Origin: Tetrastigma voinierianum
Lineage: Eukaryota > Streptophyta > Magnoliopsida > Vitales > Vitaceae
Assembly: GCA_016808115.1 (NCBI GenBank)
Contig: JAEQBH010000290.1
Coordinates: 304,156-368,155, forward strand
Reading direction: 5' to 3'
DNA: 64,000 bases
Below the pieces are notes generated by a model. It ran no database searches. It saw only the letters and a program-made list of their open reading frames with translations, and was not told the origin of the DNA. Shown here in pieces: positions 10,870-23,000 of the stretch. Both the position numbers and the translations under genes were made by a program. Within the stretch, counting starts at the first letter, position 1, and each line of letters starts with the position of its first letter.

Positions 10870-12863
10870 TACAATTTATTCACGAACTAGGATGGCATTT
10901 GTATGAGTAAGGATGGCTTTAGTGCGTGCCATCCGCTCGACCAAGGCAGCATGGGCAGTAGAAAATGAAGCAGATGTTCTTCTTAGTGCGGACTTAAGTC
11001 TTCGGCATCTCCAGTGATCATCTAAAAATTGGAAGCATCTAAAGCTATATTTTACTCCCAAAGTCACTTTTTGAGATTTAGCTAAAGTTTTAGTTAGAGC
11101 ATCTCCAGCAGTGAGCATCTAAAGTTTTATCTATCCTAAATCTATTCCAATTGTACCTTTCTCTTCCTTAATAATTACATCATGTACCCTTCATTAATTT
11201 ATATCACTCCATACATTATAAATTTTGTTGTTGAGGGCAAAATGGAATTTTCCATCCTTCAAACACTTATTGCTAGTGAATAGTTTCTAACAATCTTTGG
11301 GCAAATATTGCTAGAAACTATTCATTACTACAATACTTTAACTCCCATTATTGCTCCCTTTGCTTTGGAGTTGGTTTTTCAATTTAGCATCACATATTTA
11401 GCTTTTTGTCTGTGCTTCCGGAGATGCTCCTAATGGCGGAAAATCACGGGGAGAAATAGGAATAGTCTCCATAGGTGTTGTAGAAGTACTAGGCCCAATT
11501 GAATCGATAGGGACCGGAGGCACTAAAGGCTCGGATGAAGTGTGGAACAACCAGACTAATTAGGCTGTGGGAGCTGTGGATCTTTGGGATGTAGGCTCCT
11601 GGTAGGAGCTGATAGTGGTTGGTCCTCTATTGGATCCCTGAGTGGGATAGGAGGAGCACCCAACACAAATTGCCACTTTTCTACTATGAAAATAGCCTCG
11701 TAAACCCGACGTTTCTCTAAATGGGGTTCAACCGGAAAACCAAGGTGCTTTAACACTTGAGAGACGTTGTGGTGTAGTGGGGGAATGGCCTCCACCACAG
11801 GAGGGTTCTTAACGTGAATCTTCTCTTCAAAGTGGAAGGAAGTCATGATGGGCTCTTGTAGGGTTAGGCAGAAACCCTCGGAAATGCGGTATAGTGCCTC
11901 CAGTATGGCTTCCTTCCTCTGAACCAAATGTTGAAGAGGAAATAGGTTTGATTGCAACACATGATCAATAAAAAGCATTCTTGTTGGGAGCTGCCTTCTA
12001 AATAGAATAGAACTAGTTGAGGTGTCTCGGGAAAGGATGTGGACCATCTCCTCGTGGTGAGAGATGTGGCCACTGCCTGTAGTCCGCCGAGTTGGCCAAA
12101 GCTATAGGAAGATTGAATGTGGTGGCTATGTCAGATGCTCAAAGAATTCCCTCATGACCATCAATGGAAAAGTCACCGGCGTGAGTGAGATTGATCCCTC
12201 CTGGAAGTCATAGTTTGGAAAGTGGGGTCGAGCTACCACGTGCGGATGTCGAGCGGCGTGGAGTCATAGGGGCTTTGGGTGAGGTAGCCTTTGCACAAGC
12301 GCATGGAGTCCGAAGCTCGAGAGAGAGGGCGGCGAGACGAAATGTCATAAAAGTGCTCATTGTGTAGGTCTTTGCCACTTTAGTCAGAATTACCTACAAT
12401 TTGGCCATAGTGGAAAAGGGGCCTTCTGATTATGGATCCCAGAGAATGGACTTGAGAATTGTCAACAGCTGGGGCTTGAGGAGATGGAGACTGAGGGGGC
12501 TCCTACGGCTGCGAAAGGATTTGCCGAGGCCTGATGTTTGAGTCCTCTTTGGAAGGAGGGGGGGCTACGGGCTGGCCGTGGATGTGAAGGAGAAGGAGGT
12601 ACTGCTCCAGTCCTCGTCTTGTATCTGTGTAGGGTAGGAGGGGCAAGAGTAGCCAACTGGGGCAGATTAGCAGGGTTTGCAGCAGGGGTGGCACCAAGGG
12701 CAGGGGCCGGTGGCGCTGAGGGTGGCCGTGTGCCCTGGGCTGGAGATGAGGGCCTCACTCGAGGTCGGAAGGATGCACTATGCCCACCTCTGGTCTTTTC
12801 ATGGCCGAAGATTGAAGGAGCTAGGGTTTCACAATAGAAACTGGGTTTTTTCAAGGGAGGCAC
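10870..12863 (-). pseudogene. ORF2 of element B (post-pol 'putative plant transposon protein')
   Basis: This is the extra ORF that Athila-type elements carry after integrase; its role is unknown and it is often called env-like. The start is the ATG at 12863. The first 130 residues are basic then rich in Pro/Ala (12863-12462), with the motif RYKTRTG. A frameshifted middle (12047-11556) holds the conserved core, for example STSSILFRRQLPTRM, FPLQHLVQRKEAILEALYR and TVEKWQF-like EAIFIVEKWQF. The C-terminal part, on the far side of a MITE-like insert, has SALRRTSASFSTAHAALVER followed by a likely coiled coil, ending near 10870. Frameshifts between 12462 and 12047 and the insert make it non-functional. 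I recognise the family from grapevine and other woody eudicot genomes, by memory only. Confidence 0.75.
11001..11432. mobile_element. MITE-like insertion with GAGCATCTCC inverted ends
   Basis: GAGCATCTCC at 11097-11106 is mirrored by GGAGATGCTC at 11420-11429. A second partial left end, GGCATCTCCAGTGATCATCTAAA, begins at 11004, and its continuation AAGCATCTAAAG resembles the sequence after 11097 (GAGCATCTAAAG). The interior is AT-rich and non-coding. It interrupts the C-terminal part of ORF2 of element B, which supports an insertion. Such ends are common in plant MITEs of the hAT or Harbinger groups. Flanking TTA and TAA are not direct repeats, so the superfamily is not settled. Confidence 0.55.
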
Positions 12864-12913
12864 ATAGAGGATGGGGGCTTCGGCTAGGATGGAGGGATTG
12901 TAGGGCTAGGGCT

Positions 12914-12922
12914 CCTATTTAT
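12914..12922 (-). promoter_or_regulatory. TATA box of a possible internal ORF2 promoter in element B
   Basis: The minus strand reads CATAAATAGGAGCCCTAGCC, with the TATA-like ATAAATAGG 51 bp before the ORF2 ATG at 12863. A CCCTAGCCCTA pyrimidine-type leader follows, and GAAACCCTAGC lies a few codons inside the ORF. The spacing fits a short 5' leader. Whether it is used is inference. Confidence 0.45.
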
Positions 12923-13138
12923 GGATGAAGGGGAAAAATGTGAAGGGTTTAGGATAGGGAGGATAAAAAACGGAGGTGAAGCTCGGGAATTGAGGAGTAC
13001 AAACGCGTAGGATTTCAAGCCAATACTTCTTGAAAATTAGAGGGCACAAACAATAAAGGGTGGGAACCTGCGCTGCATAAGTTTTCAAGCATGGGAAAGG
13101 GAAAAATGGAGAAAGTAGTTTGGTAGTGAAGGCTAGAG

Positions 13139-13310
13139 GGTTGCGAAATTTTCGCAACCCTTGCAAAATGACCCTGTGAAATTTGCCTGCTCTGCGAAAA
13201 TGACCTGCGAAAATGGCTTGTTCTGCGAAAAGCTCATGTGAAATTTCGCTCTGCGAAACAAGCTGCAAAAATGATCTGGGCTGCGAAATTTCGTAGGAGT
13301 TGCGAATTGC
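13139..13310 (-). repeat. TGCGAA palindrome array in the integrase-ORF2 spacer of B
   Basis: Seven TGCGAA words occur in about 165 bp (starting at 13142, 13193, 13206, 13224, 13252, 13282, 13301). The first is part of the inverted repeat TTGCGAAATTTTCGCAA, and several continue as TGCGAAATTTCG. The same word recurs in the 5' LTR of the same element at 24243-24300. The rest of the spacer, 12930-13560, has no gene; an A/T-rich AAAATAAAAT run is at 13460-13496. Confidence 0.75.
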
Positions 13311-13561
13311 AAAAATGATATGCTTTAAAAATTTTCCTACTGCACTACCCTGCTTCAGTAATTGAACAATTCTTGCAAAACAAACACAACAGTATCAAGT
13401 AAAAACACAGGAAAATGAAAAAGCAATCTACTATTAAGGTTAAATTAAGGAAAAGACGAGGGAAAATAAAATAAAATAGAATAAAATAAAATAAAAGTAT
13501 CAAACAAAAAGAAGTGGACTTTGCAGTCTCAAGAGAGATCGAGTCCACCCAAACCAACTTC

Positions 13562-15068
13562 TTAAACATTTGGAGGCTCAAGGAGGGAAACTTCCTCCTT
13601 GTCTGATGTGAAGGGGATTGCATATGGCTTGAGTCTTTGGCCATTCACTTTGAATAGTTGGTTATCTTTTGAGCTGAGCAATTCCACTGCTCCATTAAGG
13701 TAGACTTGATGGATAATGAAGGGACCAATCCACCTCGACTTGAGTTTGCCTAGAAAAATATGAATCTTGGAATCGTAGAGCAACACTTCATCTCATTTCT
13801 GGAAATCTTTTCGAGCTACCATCTGGTCATGCCAATTTTTCGATCTCTCTTTTGCAAATTTTGAATTTAGGTAGGCATCATTTTGCAGTTCCTCTAACTC
13901 ATTGAGGTCAAGGAACCTCTTGAGGTTGGCTCTTTCTAAATCCAAATTCAACTTCTTGATCGCCCACCATGCCTTGTATTCTATTTCCATCGGTAGGTGG
14001 CATGGTTTGCCATTCACCAGGCGATAAGGGGACATCCTGAGAATTGTCTTGAAGGCTGTTTGGTATGCCAATAATGAATCCAGTAGCTTAAGGGACCATT
14101 CCTTCCTATTGGAATTCACTACCTTCATTAGGATAGTCTTGATTTCCTTGTTAGCAAGCTCAACTTGTCCACTGGTCTGAGGATGGTAAGGGGTGGCCAC
14201 TTTATGTTTCACTCCAGATTTAGCTAGGAGGGTTTCAAAGGGTTTGTTGCAAAAATGTGAACCCCCATCACTAATTATGGCCTTAGGCACCCCAAATCTG
14301 GAGAAGATATTTTCTTTTAAAAACTTCAGTACCACTCTATGAGCGTTTGCTTTGCAGGGAATTGCCTCAACCCATTTGGACACGTAATCAACCCCCACCA
14401 AGATGTACGAATATCTGAAAGATGTAAGGAATGGTCCCATGAAATCAATGCCCCAAACATCAAATAAGTCAACTACTAAGATTGGGTTTAAGGGCATCAT
14501 ATGATGGTAGGAAAGCTTCCCGAGTCTTTGGCATCAATCGTAACCTCAGCACATCTTGTGAGCATCCTTAAAGAGGGAAGGCCAGTAGAACCCAGATTGG
14601 AACACCTTCATAGCTGTCTTATGTGAAGCAAAGTGACCTCCACAGGCATTTTCATGGCAGTGATTGAGAATCCCTTGTTGTTTTGGTTCAGGTACACACC
14701 TGCTAATGATCTGGTCCGCATAGTATTTGAACATAAATGGCTCCTCCTAATAATAGGAATGAATTTTGGTGAAGAAGTATTTCTTATCATGTGCCTTCCA
14801 TTCAGTTGGGACCTCCCCTGTCGCTAAGAAATTAGCAATATGAGCGTACCAGGGAGCACTTTCTATAAGTAGCAGTGATTCCTCAGGGAATTCATCATTG
14901 ATTGGAGGACTGTGTGTGTTGTGGGCTATGGTTAGTCTGGAGAGGTGATATGCCACTACATTCTCTACCCCTTTCTTGTCTTTGATCTGAAGATTAAATT
15001 CCTGGAGTAGGAGAACCCATATGATAAGCCTTGCCTTAGCATCTTGCTTGGTGAAGAGGTACTTCAAA
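13562..15068 (-). pseudogene. RNase H end and integrase of element B
   Basis: One reading frame runs from the solo LTR junction at 15068 to 13562, broken by three in-frame stops (near 14747, 14546 and 13793) and no frameshift. In order: the RNase H end (KYLFTKQDAKARL, then WVLLLQEFNLQIKDKKG); the zinc-binding HHCC region (HCHENACGGHFASHK followed by CGYW-like GFYWPSLFKDAHKMC); and the integrase core with the first Asp in GIDFMGPF, the second in ISDGGSHF, and the Glu in GQVELANKEIK. A C-terminal domain with LGKLKSRWIGPF follows. Integrase joins element DNA to the host chromosome. All three catalytic residues are visible, so this is the best preserved pol segment in the window. Confidence 0.9.
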
Positions 15069-18000
15069 TGTAACACCCCGAAATATACCCTAGTCGTTTT
15101 CGACATGTTTAGGGCATTTTGTAGGCATAATTTGAATTTTTCGTAACTTAAATGCAAAACATGGAAATTCGAAAACTTCGAATTTGTCTGAATGCAAGAG
15201 ACAGGAGTTGTAATTTGGCAAGGATATGAAAGTCATAAGAGAAGAAGAGTGTGGGCTAAATTAGAATACAACATAAGTTGATTTGCAAAAAGAAAGGAAC
15301 TTGAGGACCTATGTGCAATAAATAAAAAGATTAAGTATAAAAAGAGTGGGAGATAAAAAAATAGCTCATTTTTGTTTGGTCTCCAAAGGAGAGCAAACCG
15401 TGAAGAAGGGAAGAAGAGAGAAGACGAGGAAGAAGAAGGAGAAGCCCAAGAGAAAGGTGAGATTTCTATGATTTTTACTTTGAATATGGAATCATGTGTA
15501 TTTTGGACTTTGGTAGGATTTTATGGGTTCGAACTGGGGTTGATTAAGAATTGATCCTAACCCTAGGTTTGAATAAGAAATTGAAAGTTAAAAAAAAAAA
15601 CTCTAGCTTGGTTAATATAAAAGCATGGAATGTTGCCATTCTATGTTTTTGTATAAAGATGGTGGACTTTGGTATAGGTTCTTGGACTTTTACCTAGGGT
15701 TTGGGTATGTGAAGTTCTAAACCACCATTCTGAGATGTGTGGAATTGGTTTTGAGGTGTGTATTAATTATTGAGTTGGTTTGGGTGGAAATATATGGACA
15801 AATGGGAGAAAAACCACAATTCCCAGGCATTTGGGTTGGTATGGAGTGCCAAAGCAGTATGGTACGGTACCATAGCCCAGGTTATGGTCGTGAGTGCCAG
15901 AATCACCAGAAAGTGATCTGAACACTTAATCTTCCCATTTTGGACCAGTGTTAGTATTTTAGCCATAACTTGGTAATTTATTATTTGATTTGAGTGATTG
16001 AGTTCGCTGAGTTTAACCACCTTCTGGAACTCAAATTTCCTGAAATAGAGTACCTTCAAGTCGACTATTTCTTTCAGAGAAATTCACTCAAAGTGGGGCT
16101 ATGTTTAAGCCAATTTCTGGTTCTGTTTTGAACATAGAGTAGTCCCGGTTGTTTAGGACATATCTTGAGTTTCGGTGCTCAGATTTGTGTGATTCTAGTT
16201 GGAGAAGAACCCTTAGCACCTTATTCAAATGAGTACAAAGACCCAATGTCAAATATGAAATTAAGACATCTGAAAATGACAAAGGCCGTGGTACATTCTT
16301 CTTGAAGTGTTCCTTTCAGTCTTGTAAGTTCTTCGATTTTCTTCACGGCTTACAATTTGCATAACTCCTTACGTTAGGACTCATTATGGGTGTTCTTGGA
16401 CTCTATGGAAATCTCATTGAGTCTAGAATCTAACCTTATGTAATTTAATGGCATTTGGTGCCTTACGTCTTATTACGAAAATTGAATTATTGTACCAGTG
16501 TACTAATGAAACCACAGTTTAAAAGTTAATTGGAATACATGGTAAGAAGGATGTAGATATGAACAAAAATAGCAATATATGTAGATTTGATATGTAAAAG
16601 GAGCATAGATAAGAAAAGTACCTACGGGTATCAAAGGAAAGTCTCTATTAAACCTTTCTACGGGAGATAGGATAGTTTGATAAAAGTCTGAAAAAGCGTC
16701 TGAAGTATAGAAATGTATAGGTATATGTCATAAGATATGATAATTACGATAAAAGTACATGAAGATATAAGTTAACAAGATATAAGATGTTGCAAGTAGA
16801 TGACATGATATGAATATAATATTATACGATATGAATAGATGATATACATACCTAAATGAATAGATGGAACATGCTAGGAACACATGATAGAAATGCATAA
16901 ATGCTAAGAACTATAGAGATAAGTAAAAGATGACAAAGCACAGGAATGAGTACCTATACACGAATGATAGGTATATATGAATATATGAACGAGTAAATGT
17001 ATGCATGAAAAAAATATAGGAAATACAATATGTATAGACGCGTTTATGAAACATGAAAATGAACTGAAACATGAACCTGAATATGAAAGGCAATATGTCA
17101 TGAACACATAATGCTTGGCTAAAAAAAGAGGAGGCGAGAGAAGGGAAAGGGAGAAAGAGGAGGAGGAGAGAGAGGAGAGGAGGAGGGGAAGAGAGAGAGG
17201 GAGGAAATGCCCCTGATATAGGATGGTTAATTGCGAACTCATATAGTGTAGGACTACCGGGCGGATATTGAATGACATGGCACGCTTTGTTTACGTGGGT
17301 AGGCACGTGTCATTACTTGATTACTCTACGATTAGTCTGCGGCGACACTCTGATCGTGCCCGACACATTAGTACTTGGTACTCACGATTAGTGCCCGGTA
17401 CTCTGTTTAGTGCCGGTACTCCCGATTAGTCGACGACACTCCCTGTCAGTGTTTCGGCACTCCTGCTTTATGCTCACGACACCTCGATCGCGTATTGTAC
17501 CTTGGGTGCCATTGTGATGTGTTTTATGACTTTCTTATGATTAGTGCAGGTGGTCGACTAGTTATATGATAAGGAATTTGAATAAGAATAAGAATAAAAG
17601 AGCTGGCCATGGTTCGATCGGAATGTACCTACGAATTGCCTCTGTATAAGTATAGGATTCTACATGTAGTACCTCTGATTTACCTCTATATCTGAATAAT
17701 TTATGTAGTACCTACGGGTACCTCTGTATAAGGATAGGTTTTATAGTACCTGCGGTGCCTGCAGCTATAAGCTGGGATGGGATAAACTCAGTAGTACCTA
17801 CGGGTACCTCCGTATGAGTATAAGTTAGTAGTACCTACGGGTACTTTTAAATAAATATAAGTTTGATATAAGCACAAGTATGTGTCTTTTGGGAGAGTTG
17901 AACAAGTAGTACTTACGGGTACTTCCGTATAAGAATAAGTTCTGAAATACCAGTATGAGTCCCGTAATACAAGTATAAGATCCGAAATACAAGAATAAGC

Positions 18001-19072
18001 TCTGTAATACAAGTATAAGATCCGTAAGACAAGTATATGCTTAAATGTCTGAGTATAGTCAAGTACAAGTATAAGTTACGCGGTACCTACGGTACCCCAT
18101 TAAGGAGTCTAAGCTCACGTAACTCCCTACGAGAGATGCGGATAAGTATTAACTTTGATAGAAGTTCAAGTAGATGTCCTTTGGGAGATCACACGAGATA
18201 ATTATAAATTCAAGGAAGCGAGTATAAGTATAAGTGTGATATATATGTCCTTTGGGAGATCTGAATAATTATAAGTCCGAGACAAATATAAGAATAAGTC
18301 TGATATATGTGTCCTACGGGAGATAAGTATAAGTATATGTATAAGCTCAGTATCGAATACGAGGAAATCTATATAAGTATGTGACCTACGTGAGATAAGT
18401 AAAAGTATGTGTCCTCTGAGGAATAGGTATAAATATGTGTCTACAGAGGAGATTGAAATAAAGAATAAATGCCATAATTGTAAGTTACAGGAGTAAGTAT
18501 AAAGTTTGCTATAAGTATAAGTTCAGTCATAGTATATGAGAGATCCCGAACAAGCATAAGTTTGTTACAAGGATAATTATGTATGTAAATGTGTTATATG
18601 AATTATGAAGATTCGATATCACATTCTTGTTATATGTTTATTATGATTAAGTATAAATGCATGTGTACCAGTATAAGTCATAAGATACGTTTCCCACTAA
18701 GCATAAAGCTTAGCACGGGTTTTGAATCCGTGTAGGTACAGAGGAGGACATCTGCGATCTTATCTGACTGGGCCGACGCCTTGTGGGGTTCGTCGCGTAT
18801 GTTCCGCGCTCACGATTTGTAAATGTAAAAGTGCGGTTTTTAGTATGTAAATGGGACTTAGTATATGTGTATAGATTTTGATGGATTTCCTCCGAGTGGT
18901 AGTTCTTTTGTATATATAAATGATTTTGTTATTATAGAAATTGTTTGTATACCACAGTACAAGTTCGGCTACGAAAAAAAAAAAAAACGGGGAAGAGTCG
19001 ATTATATAGTCTCGGGCCCTGAACCCGGTTCGGATCTGCCATTCGGGTCTGATTGGGAATCGGGGTGTGACG
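15069..19072 (+). repeat. Solo LTR, Tekay/Del-like chromovirus, 4.0 kb
   Basis: It starts TGTAACACCCCG and ends CGGGGTGTGACG, with the target duplication TCAAA at 15064-15068 and 19073-19077. It splits the RNase H domain of element B: joining the flanks restores a continuous match to the RNase H of element C, with one stop. The last base is G where A is expected. The interior has a TATA-like TATAAAAAG near 15333, a GAAGAAG-rich 5' leader, many repeats around ACCTACGGGTACCTC and CCTTTGGGAGAT (17700-18450), an inverted repeat TATGGTAC-G-GTACCATA at 15858-15874, and no coding sequence. It arose by recombination between the two LTRs of a full element. Confidence 0.92.
17690..18450 (+). repeat. 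Degenerate short repeats inside the 4.0 kb solo LTR
   Basis: Words such as GTACCTACGGGTACCTC, AAGTATAAG and TCC.TTGGGAGAT recur every 50-80 bp in variable order. Similar words are found in the nested LTR at 7680-7860 on the opposite strand, so they belong to the LTR family. I see no fixed repeat unit. Confidence 0.6.
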
Positions 19073-20270
19073 TCAAAGCGGAGTGGTTTGTGAAAATAAC
19101 AATGTCTAACCCCACCAAGTATGCTCAGAATTTGTTTAAGGCATAGACCACTGCCATAGTCAATTCTCTATGGTAGTGTAGTTTCTCTGAGCTTCATTCA
19201 GAGTTTTGCTTGCATAATAAACCACATAGGGCTTTCCATCTTCTCTTTGCCTAAGGACTACCCCGATAGCAAGATCACTAGCATCACACATGACTTGAAA
19301 AGGTTGCTGCCAGTTAGGTGCTCTCACTATAGGTGCAGTGGTTAGGTGGGATTTGAGCTATTCGAAGCTCTTTTGACAAGTTTCATCCCATGCAAACTTA
19401 GTATCCTTTTCCAGCAACTTATAAAGGGGTTTTTCAATTTTCGAAAAATCTTTTATGAACCTCTGTAGAAATTTAGCATGACGAGAGCGTCTTCTTGCCT
19501 TGACATTTGTGGGGGGTGGCAGTTTGGAAATAAGCTCAACTTTGGCCTTATCAATCTCAATTCCCTTGTTGGAGATAACATGCCCCAGGACAATTCCCTG
19601 ATTTACCATAAAATGACATTTCTCCCAATTGAGCACTAGGTTCTTTTCAATGCATCTATGCAACACAGTTTTAAGGTTGGCTAAGCATTCCTCAAAGTAC
19701 TTTGTATATGGTGATATCGTCATATACACTTCCATAATCGCGCTCCACCGTAATCGCGAAAATCACAGGGCATCGTCTTTGGAATGTGGAAGGTGCATTG
19801 CAGAGGCCAAAAGGCATTCTCCTGTAAACATAAGTCCCAAATGGACAAGTGAAGGTGGTCTTCTTCTGGTCCTCCACAGCAATCTCTATCTGAAAATATC
19901 CGGAATACCCATCCAAGAAGTAATAGAATGGGTGCCCGGAAACTCTCTCAAGAAGTTGATCGATGAAGGGTAAAGGGAAGTGGTCCTTTCTTGTCACTAC
20001 ATTTATTCTTTGTGATACATGCATGCCCTCCCGACTTGTGGTAAGGCGGGTAGGCAAATCCTCTCTCTTTCGTTGCCGCAGTGGTCACCATGACTTCTTT
20101 GGCACCACCTGAGTTAGACTCACCCAGGGACTATCGGAAATAGGGTAAATAATGTCGGCCTGCAGCAATTTGAGCACTTCTGTGAGCACTACCTCTTGCA
20201 TATGAGGATTCAGTAGCCTCTGTGGTTGTCTCGGCGGCTTAACCTCCTCCCGTATAGATCATGACGGGGT
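19073..20270 (-). pseudogene. Reverse transcriptase and RNase H of element B
   Basis: Read on the minus strand: an entry segment with IIYPISDSPW-type residues (about 20150-20100), the RT fingers and palm (TRKDHFPLPFIDQLLERV, then YYFLDGYSGYFQI and FGTYVYRRMPFGLCNAP), the palm motif as YDDITIY near 19700, and the thumb (EKCHFMVNQGIVLGHVIS). RNase H begins with a CDAS motif near 19300 and continues to the solo LTR at 19072. At least one frameshift lies around the YxDD box (19692-19735), and the dNTP-binding entry sequence between 20057 and 20100 is disturbed. The domain order and the Athila-like DDI.IY palm are clear; the enzyme is dead. Confidence 0.85.
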
Positions 20271-21960
20271 ACAAACCAAAAATTTAATCCACAGCTACAT
20301 CATAAATTTTCCATCCAATGGCCTGCTTGTACTTCCTAAGGATGTCCAGTAGACTACTTTCTTATGAGGCATTCGTGATGAAGAAATCTGGTGGACACTT
20401 GGTCACCCTCTTCCAAATATGCATATTTTAATTCTACAGGGAGAGGCTTGAGGTTAAGCTTTTGGGGCTCAATGCTTCATTCATTTTCACTATCCTCCCT
20501 AGTCAACAAGGGAAGGATTTCTTCTTTTCTTCTCTAAGGCCCATAAACGACACATAAATTTGGGGCTTCATGCAGCTCTTCAGAAATTTTTACGGTTCCT
20601 GCAAATCAACTCTTCTGCCAATTCTTTGCGGCCCCAAGACTATTCATCTAAAATGGTGTGTCGGACAAACCTCTTAGGATCCAGCCTTCTCCAGCACGGT
20701 GCATGTGCTTTTTGCTAAAGTGGAAAATGTTGAGTTCCAGAGTCATGTTCCCAAATGTCAGCTGTATAACTCCATTTCAGAAATTAATAATTGCATTTGA
20801 GGTAGCTAAGAATGGCCTCCCAAGGATGATGGGTACATAATTGGCTCCCACAACAACTGGTTCGATGTCAAGGACAACAAAGTTCAATGGGTAATAGTAT
20901 CTGTCCACTTGCATCAAGACATCTTCAACAATGCCCTTAGGAATTTTAATTGACCTGTCTGCTAAAGACATGGTGATGGTGGTAGGTTTCAATTCTCCTA
21001 GCCCTAACTGCTTGTAAACCGAGTAGCGTAGCAGGTTGACACTAGCCCCCAAGTCCAATAACGTTTTCTCCACATAAGTTCCTCCAATATTCACCGAGAT
21101 GGTAGGACATCCCGGGTCTTTGTATTTCACTGGGGTTTAACACTGGATGATGACATTGACCTGCTATGTCAAAAAGGCTTTCTTGTCGATATTCAACCCT
21201 TTTTTTTACAATCCACAAGTCTTTTAAGAACTTGGCATACGTTGGGACTTGCTTAATCATATCCAAAAGAGGGATGTTGACCTTCACATGCCTTAACACT
21301 TCCAGAATTTCAGTTTGGTTGTTCACCTTCTTTTTGCCTCTTAGTGCTTGAGGAAATGGAAGGGGCATGCTCTTCTTCATCATATCTTCTTTAATCACAA
21401 TTCTTTTAAGCCTCTCGTCCTTTTCTTTAGCCTCTTCAAGGGGGCTTTGGCATTGTGGATTGCTGACACATTTTACCACTCCTCAAAGTGATGGCTGCCT
21501 TTACTTCATCAATCTTGTGAGTAGGTTCCTTCCGCGAGCTATTTCATGAACTCCCCTAGGGTTTGAGTAATGCGTGAGAAGGAAATTTGCTTTCACGCAC
21601 TTGGAAATTGAATCACTGCCCAGTTATCAAATTTTGAGCAATTTCGCTATAGAACCCATCTATTCTCTTGTTCAAAGTACTCTCCACAGTATCAATTATC
21701 CGATTTGCTTGGACATTAACTTCTTTCTGCTCCTCTACAAAGTTACCTACCACTTTACTCAAGTTTAAGATGACTTGTTCAACTAGAGAAGTTGACTGTG
21801 GTTGTAATGGCTGAGAAGTTGTAGCATACTGTGGAGGAGCAAGAGGTGCATACTGTGGGGACTTTGGCTTCCATGAGAGGTTTGGGTGATTTCTCCAGCT
21901 AGGGTTGTAGGTGTTGCTATATGGTGCATTGGTTGGTGGTTTGAATTAACCAACAACATT
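20271..21960 (-). pseudogene. Protease and gag-pol linker of element B
   Basis: The clearest part (21130-20777) is an aspartic protease: the active-site segment is LLDLGASVNLL, with Leu where Thr or Ser is usual, followed by the Athila-type end VPIILGRPFLAT. Upstream (21479-21132) is a pre-protease linker with LDMIKQVPTYAKFLKDL and SLFDIAGQCHHP. Between protease and RT (20776-20271) only short stop-interrupted pieces remain. The stretch 21961-21480 holds Gln/Pro-rich gag C-terminal sequence. The protease would cut the polyprotein. Stops and frameshifts make it a pseudogene. Confidence 0.8.
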
Positions 21961-23000
21961 AGCTGTTCAGCCCAACATCTCCTGCATTCTTTGGAGCAGG
22001 TTGGGCATTGCTCTCCAGAGATGTTCGGTAGGCGGCCGGATGAAACATGGCTTGTTTAGCATAGGAGTCTCAGTCACTGCTTGCACCTCATGGTGGTTTC
22101 TCATTTCCAGTTCTTCTAACCTTCTAGCTAAGGTTGAAAGTTTGACCTTTGTGTCCAAGTCCTCTAGAAGGGAATACATGCCACCCTTTGTGCTTGGTTG
22201 AGGTCCATTCTTTCCATTTCCCTTGGTTTAGGCTCATCCTAACCTTTTGAAGCCTCAGCTACATACCCCAGGAAATCTAAAGCTTCCTCTGGATTTTTTC
22301 TCAAGAAGTCTCCTCCACACATAGTCTCCAGCAATTGCTTCATAGCAGGAGAAATTCCATCATAAAAATGGATGATTAGCAGCCAAGTGTCAAACCCATG
22401 GTGAGGACAAGCATCGAGTGCTTCCATATACCTTTCCCAGCATTCATAGAATTTTTCGTTCTCATTAGTTGAGAAGGTGGAAATCTGCCTCTTCAAGCTA
22501 TTTGTCCTGTGAGTGGAGAAGAATTTCTTTAGGAACTCAGCCTGCATCTCTGTCCAGTTTCGGATCGTCCTTGGCCTCAGGGAATTGAGCCAAATCATGG
22601 CTTTATCCTTCAATGTGAAAGGAAAAAGCTTGTCTCATTAAGTCCACTGTGGTTGTATCCTCCTTGAAGGTGTTGCAAACCTCCTCGAATTCCCTTATAT
22701 GTGTATTAGGGTTCTCACTCTCCATACCATGAAAAGTGGGAAGGAGTGGCACCAAATAAGGCCTAACAACCATTTCCTCAATTAGAGAATTGCAATGGGG
22801 GAGTGCACTTAGTCGTGGAGGTGTATGTGATTTCCTTGAGCCAAAATGCATTATGGTTCCTCTCCACTCCCTGCCGACTTTACTACTCTTCATGTGGGGG
22901 TTCCATTGCATCAAAATTCAGGCTCACTCTAGGATCTGTTTCTTGTGATTCTTGTGGGATATTGATTTTAACCAATTTGCCTTTTGAATTCCTAAACCAC
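21961..23000 (-). pseudogene. gag of element B
   Basis: Three minus-strand frames make up a retrotransposon gag. 22914-22603 has HGMESENPNTHIREFEEVCNTF, the usual start of the Retrotrans_gag-type domain with E-x-P-x-x-H-I. 22613-22239 has KDKAMIWLNSLRPRTIRNW and FYECWERYMEALDACPHHGF. 22179-21967 holds the helical tail. A frameshift separates the first two at about 22610. Gag forms the virus-like particle. No zinc knuckle is seen. The start codon is not preserved with confidence, so the upstream limit is approximate. Confidence 0.82.

Noticed and set aside
11090..11435. TTA/TAA as a Harbinger-type duplication of the MITE-like element
   Set aside because: The two are reverse complements and not direct repeats, so they do not support that superfamily.
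12538..12928. Open frames on the plus strand in a GC-richer, Gly/Arg-rich stretch
   Set aside because: They are antisense to the Pro/Ala-rich start of ORF2 of element B, whose N-terminal motif and position are clear.
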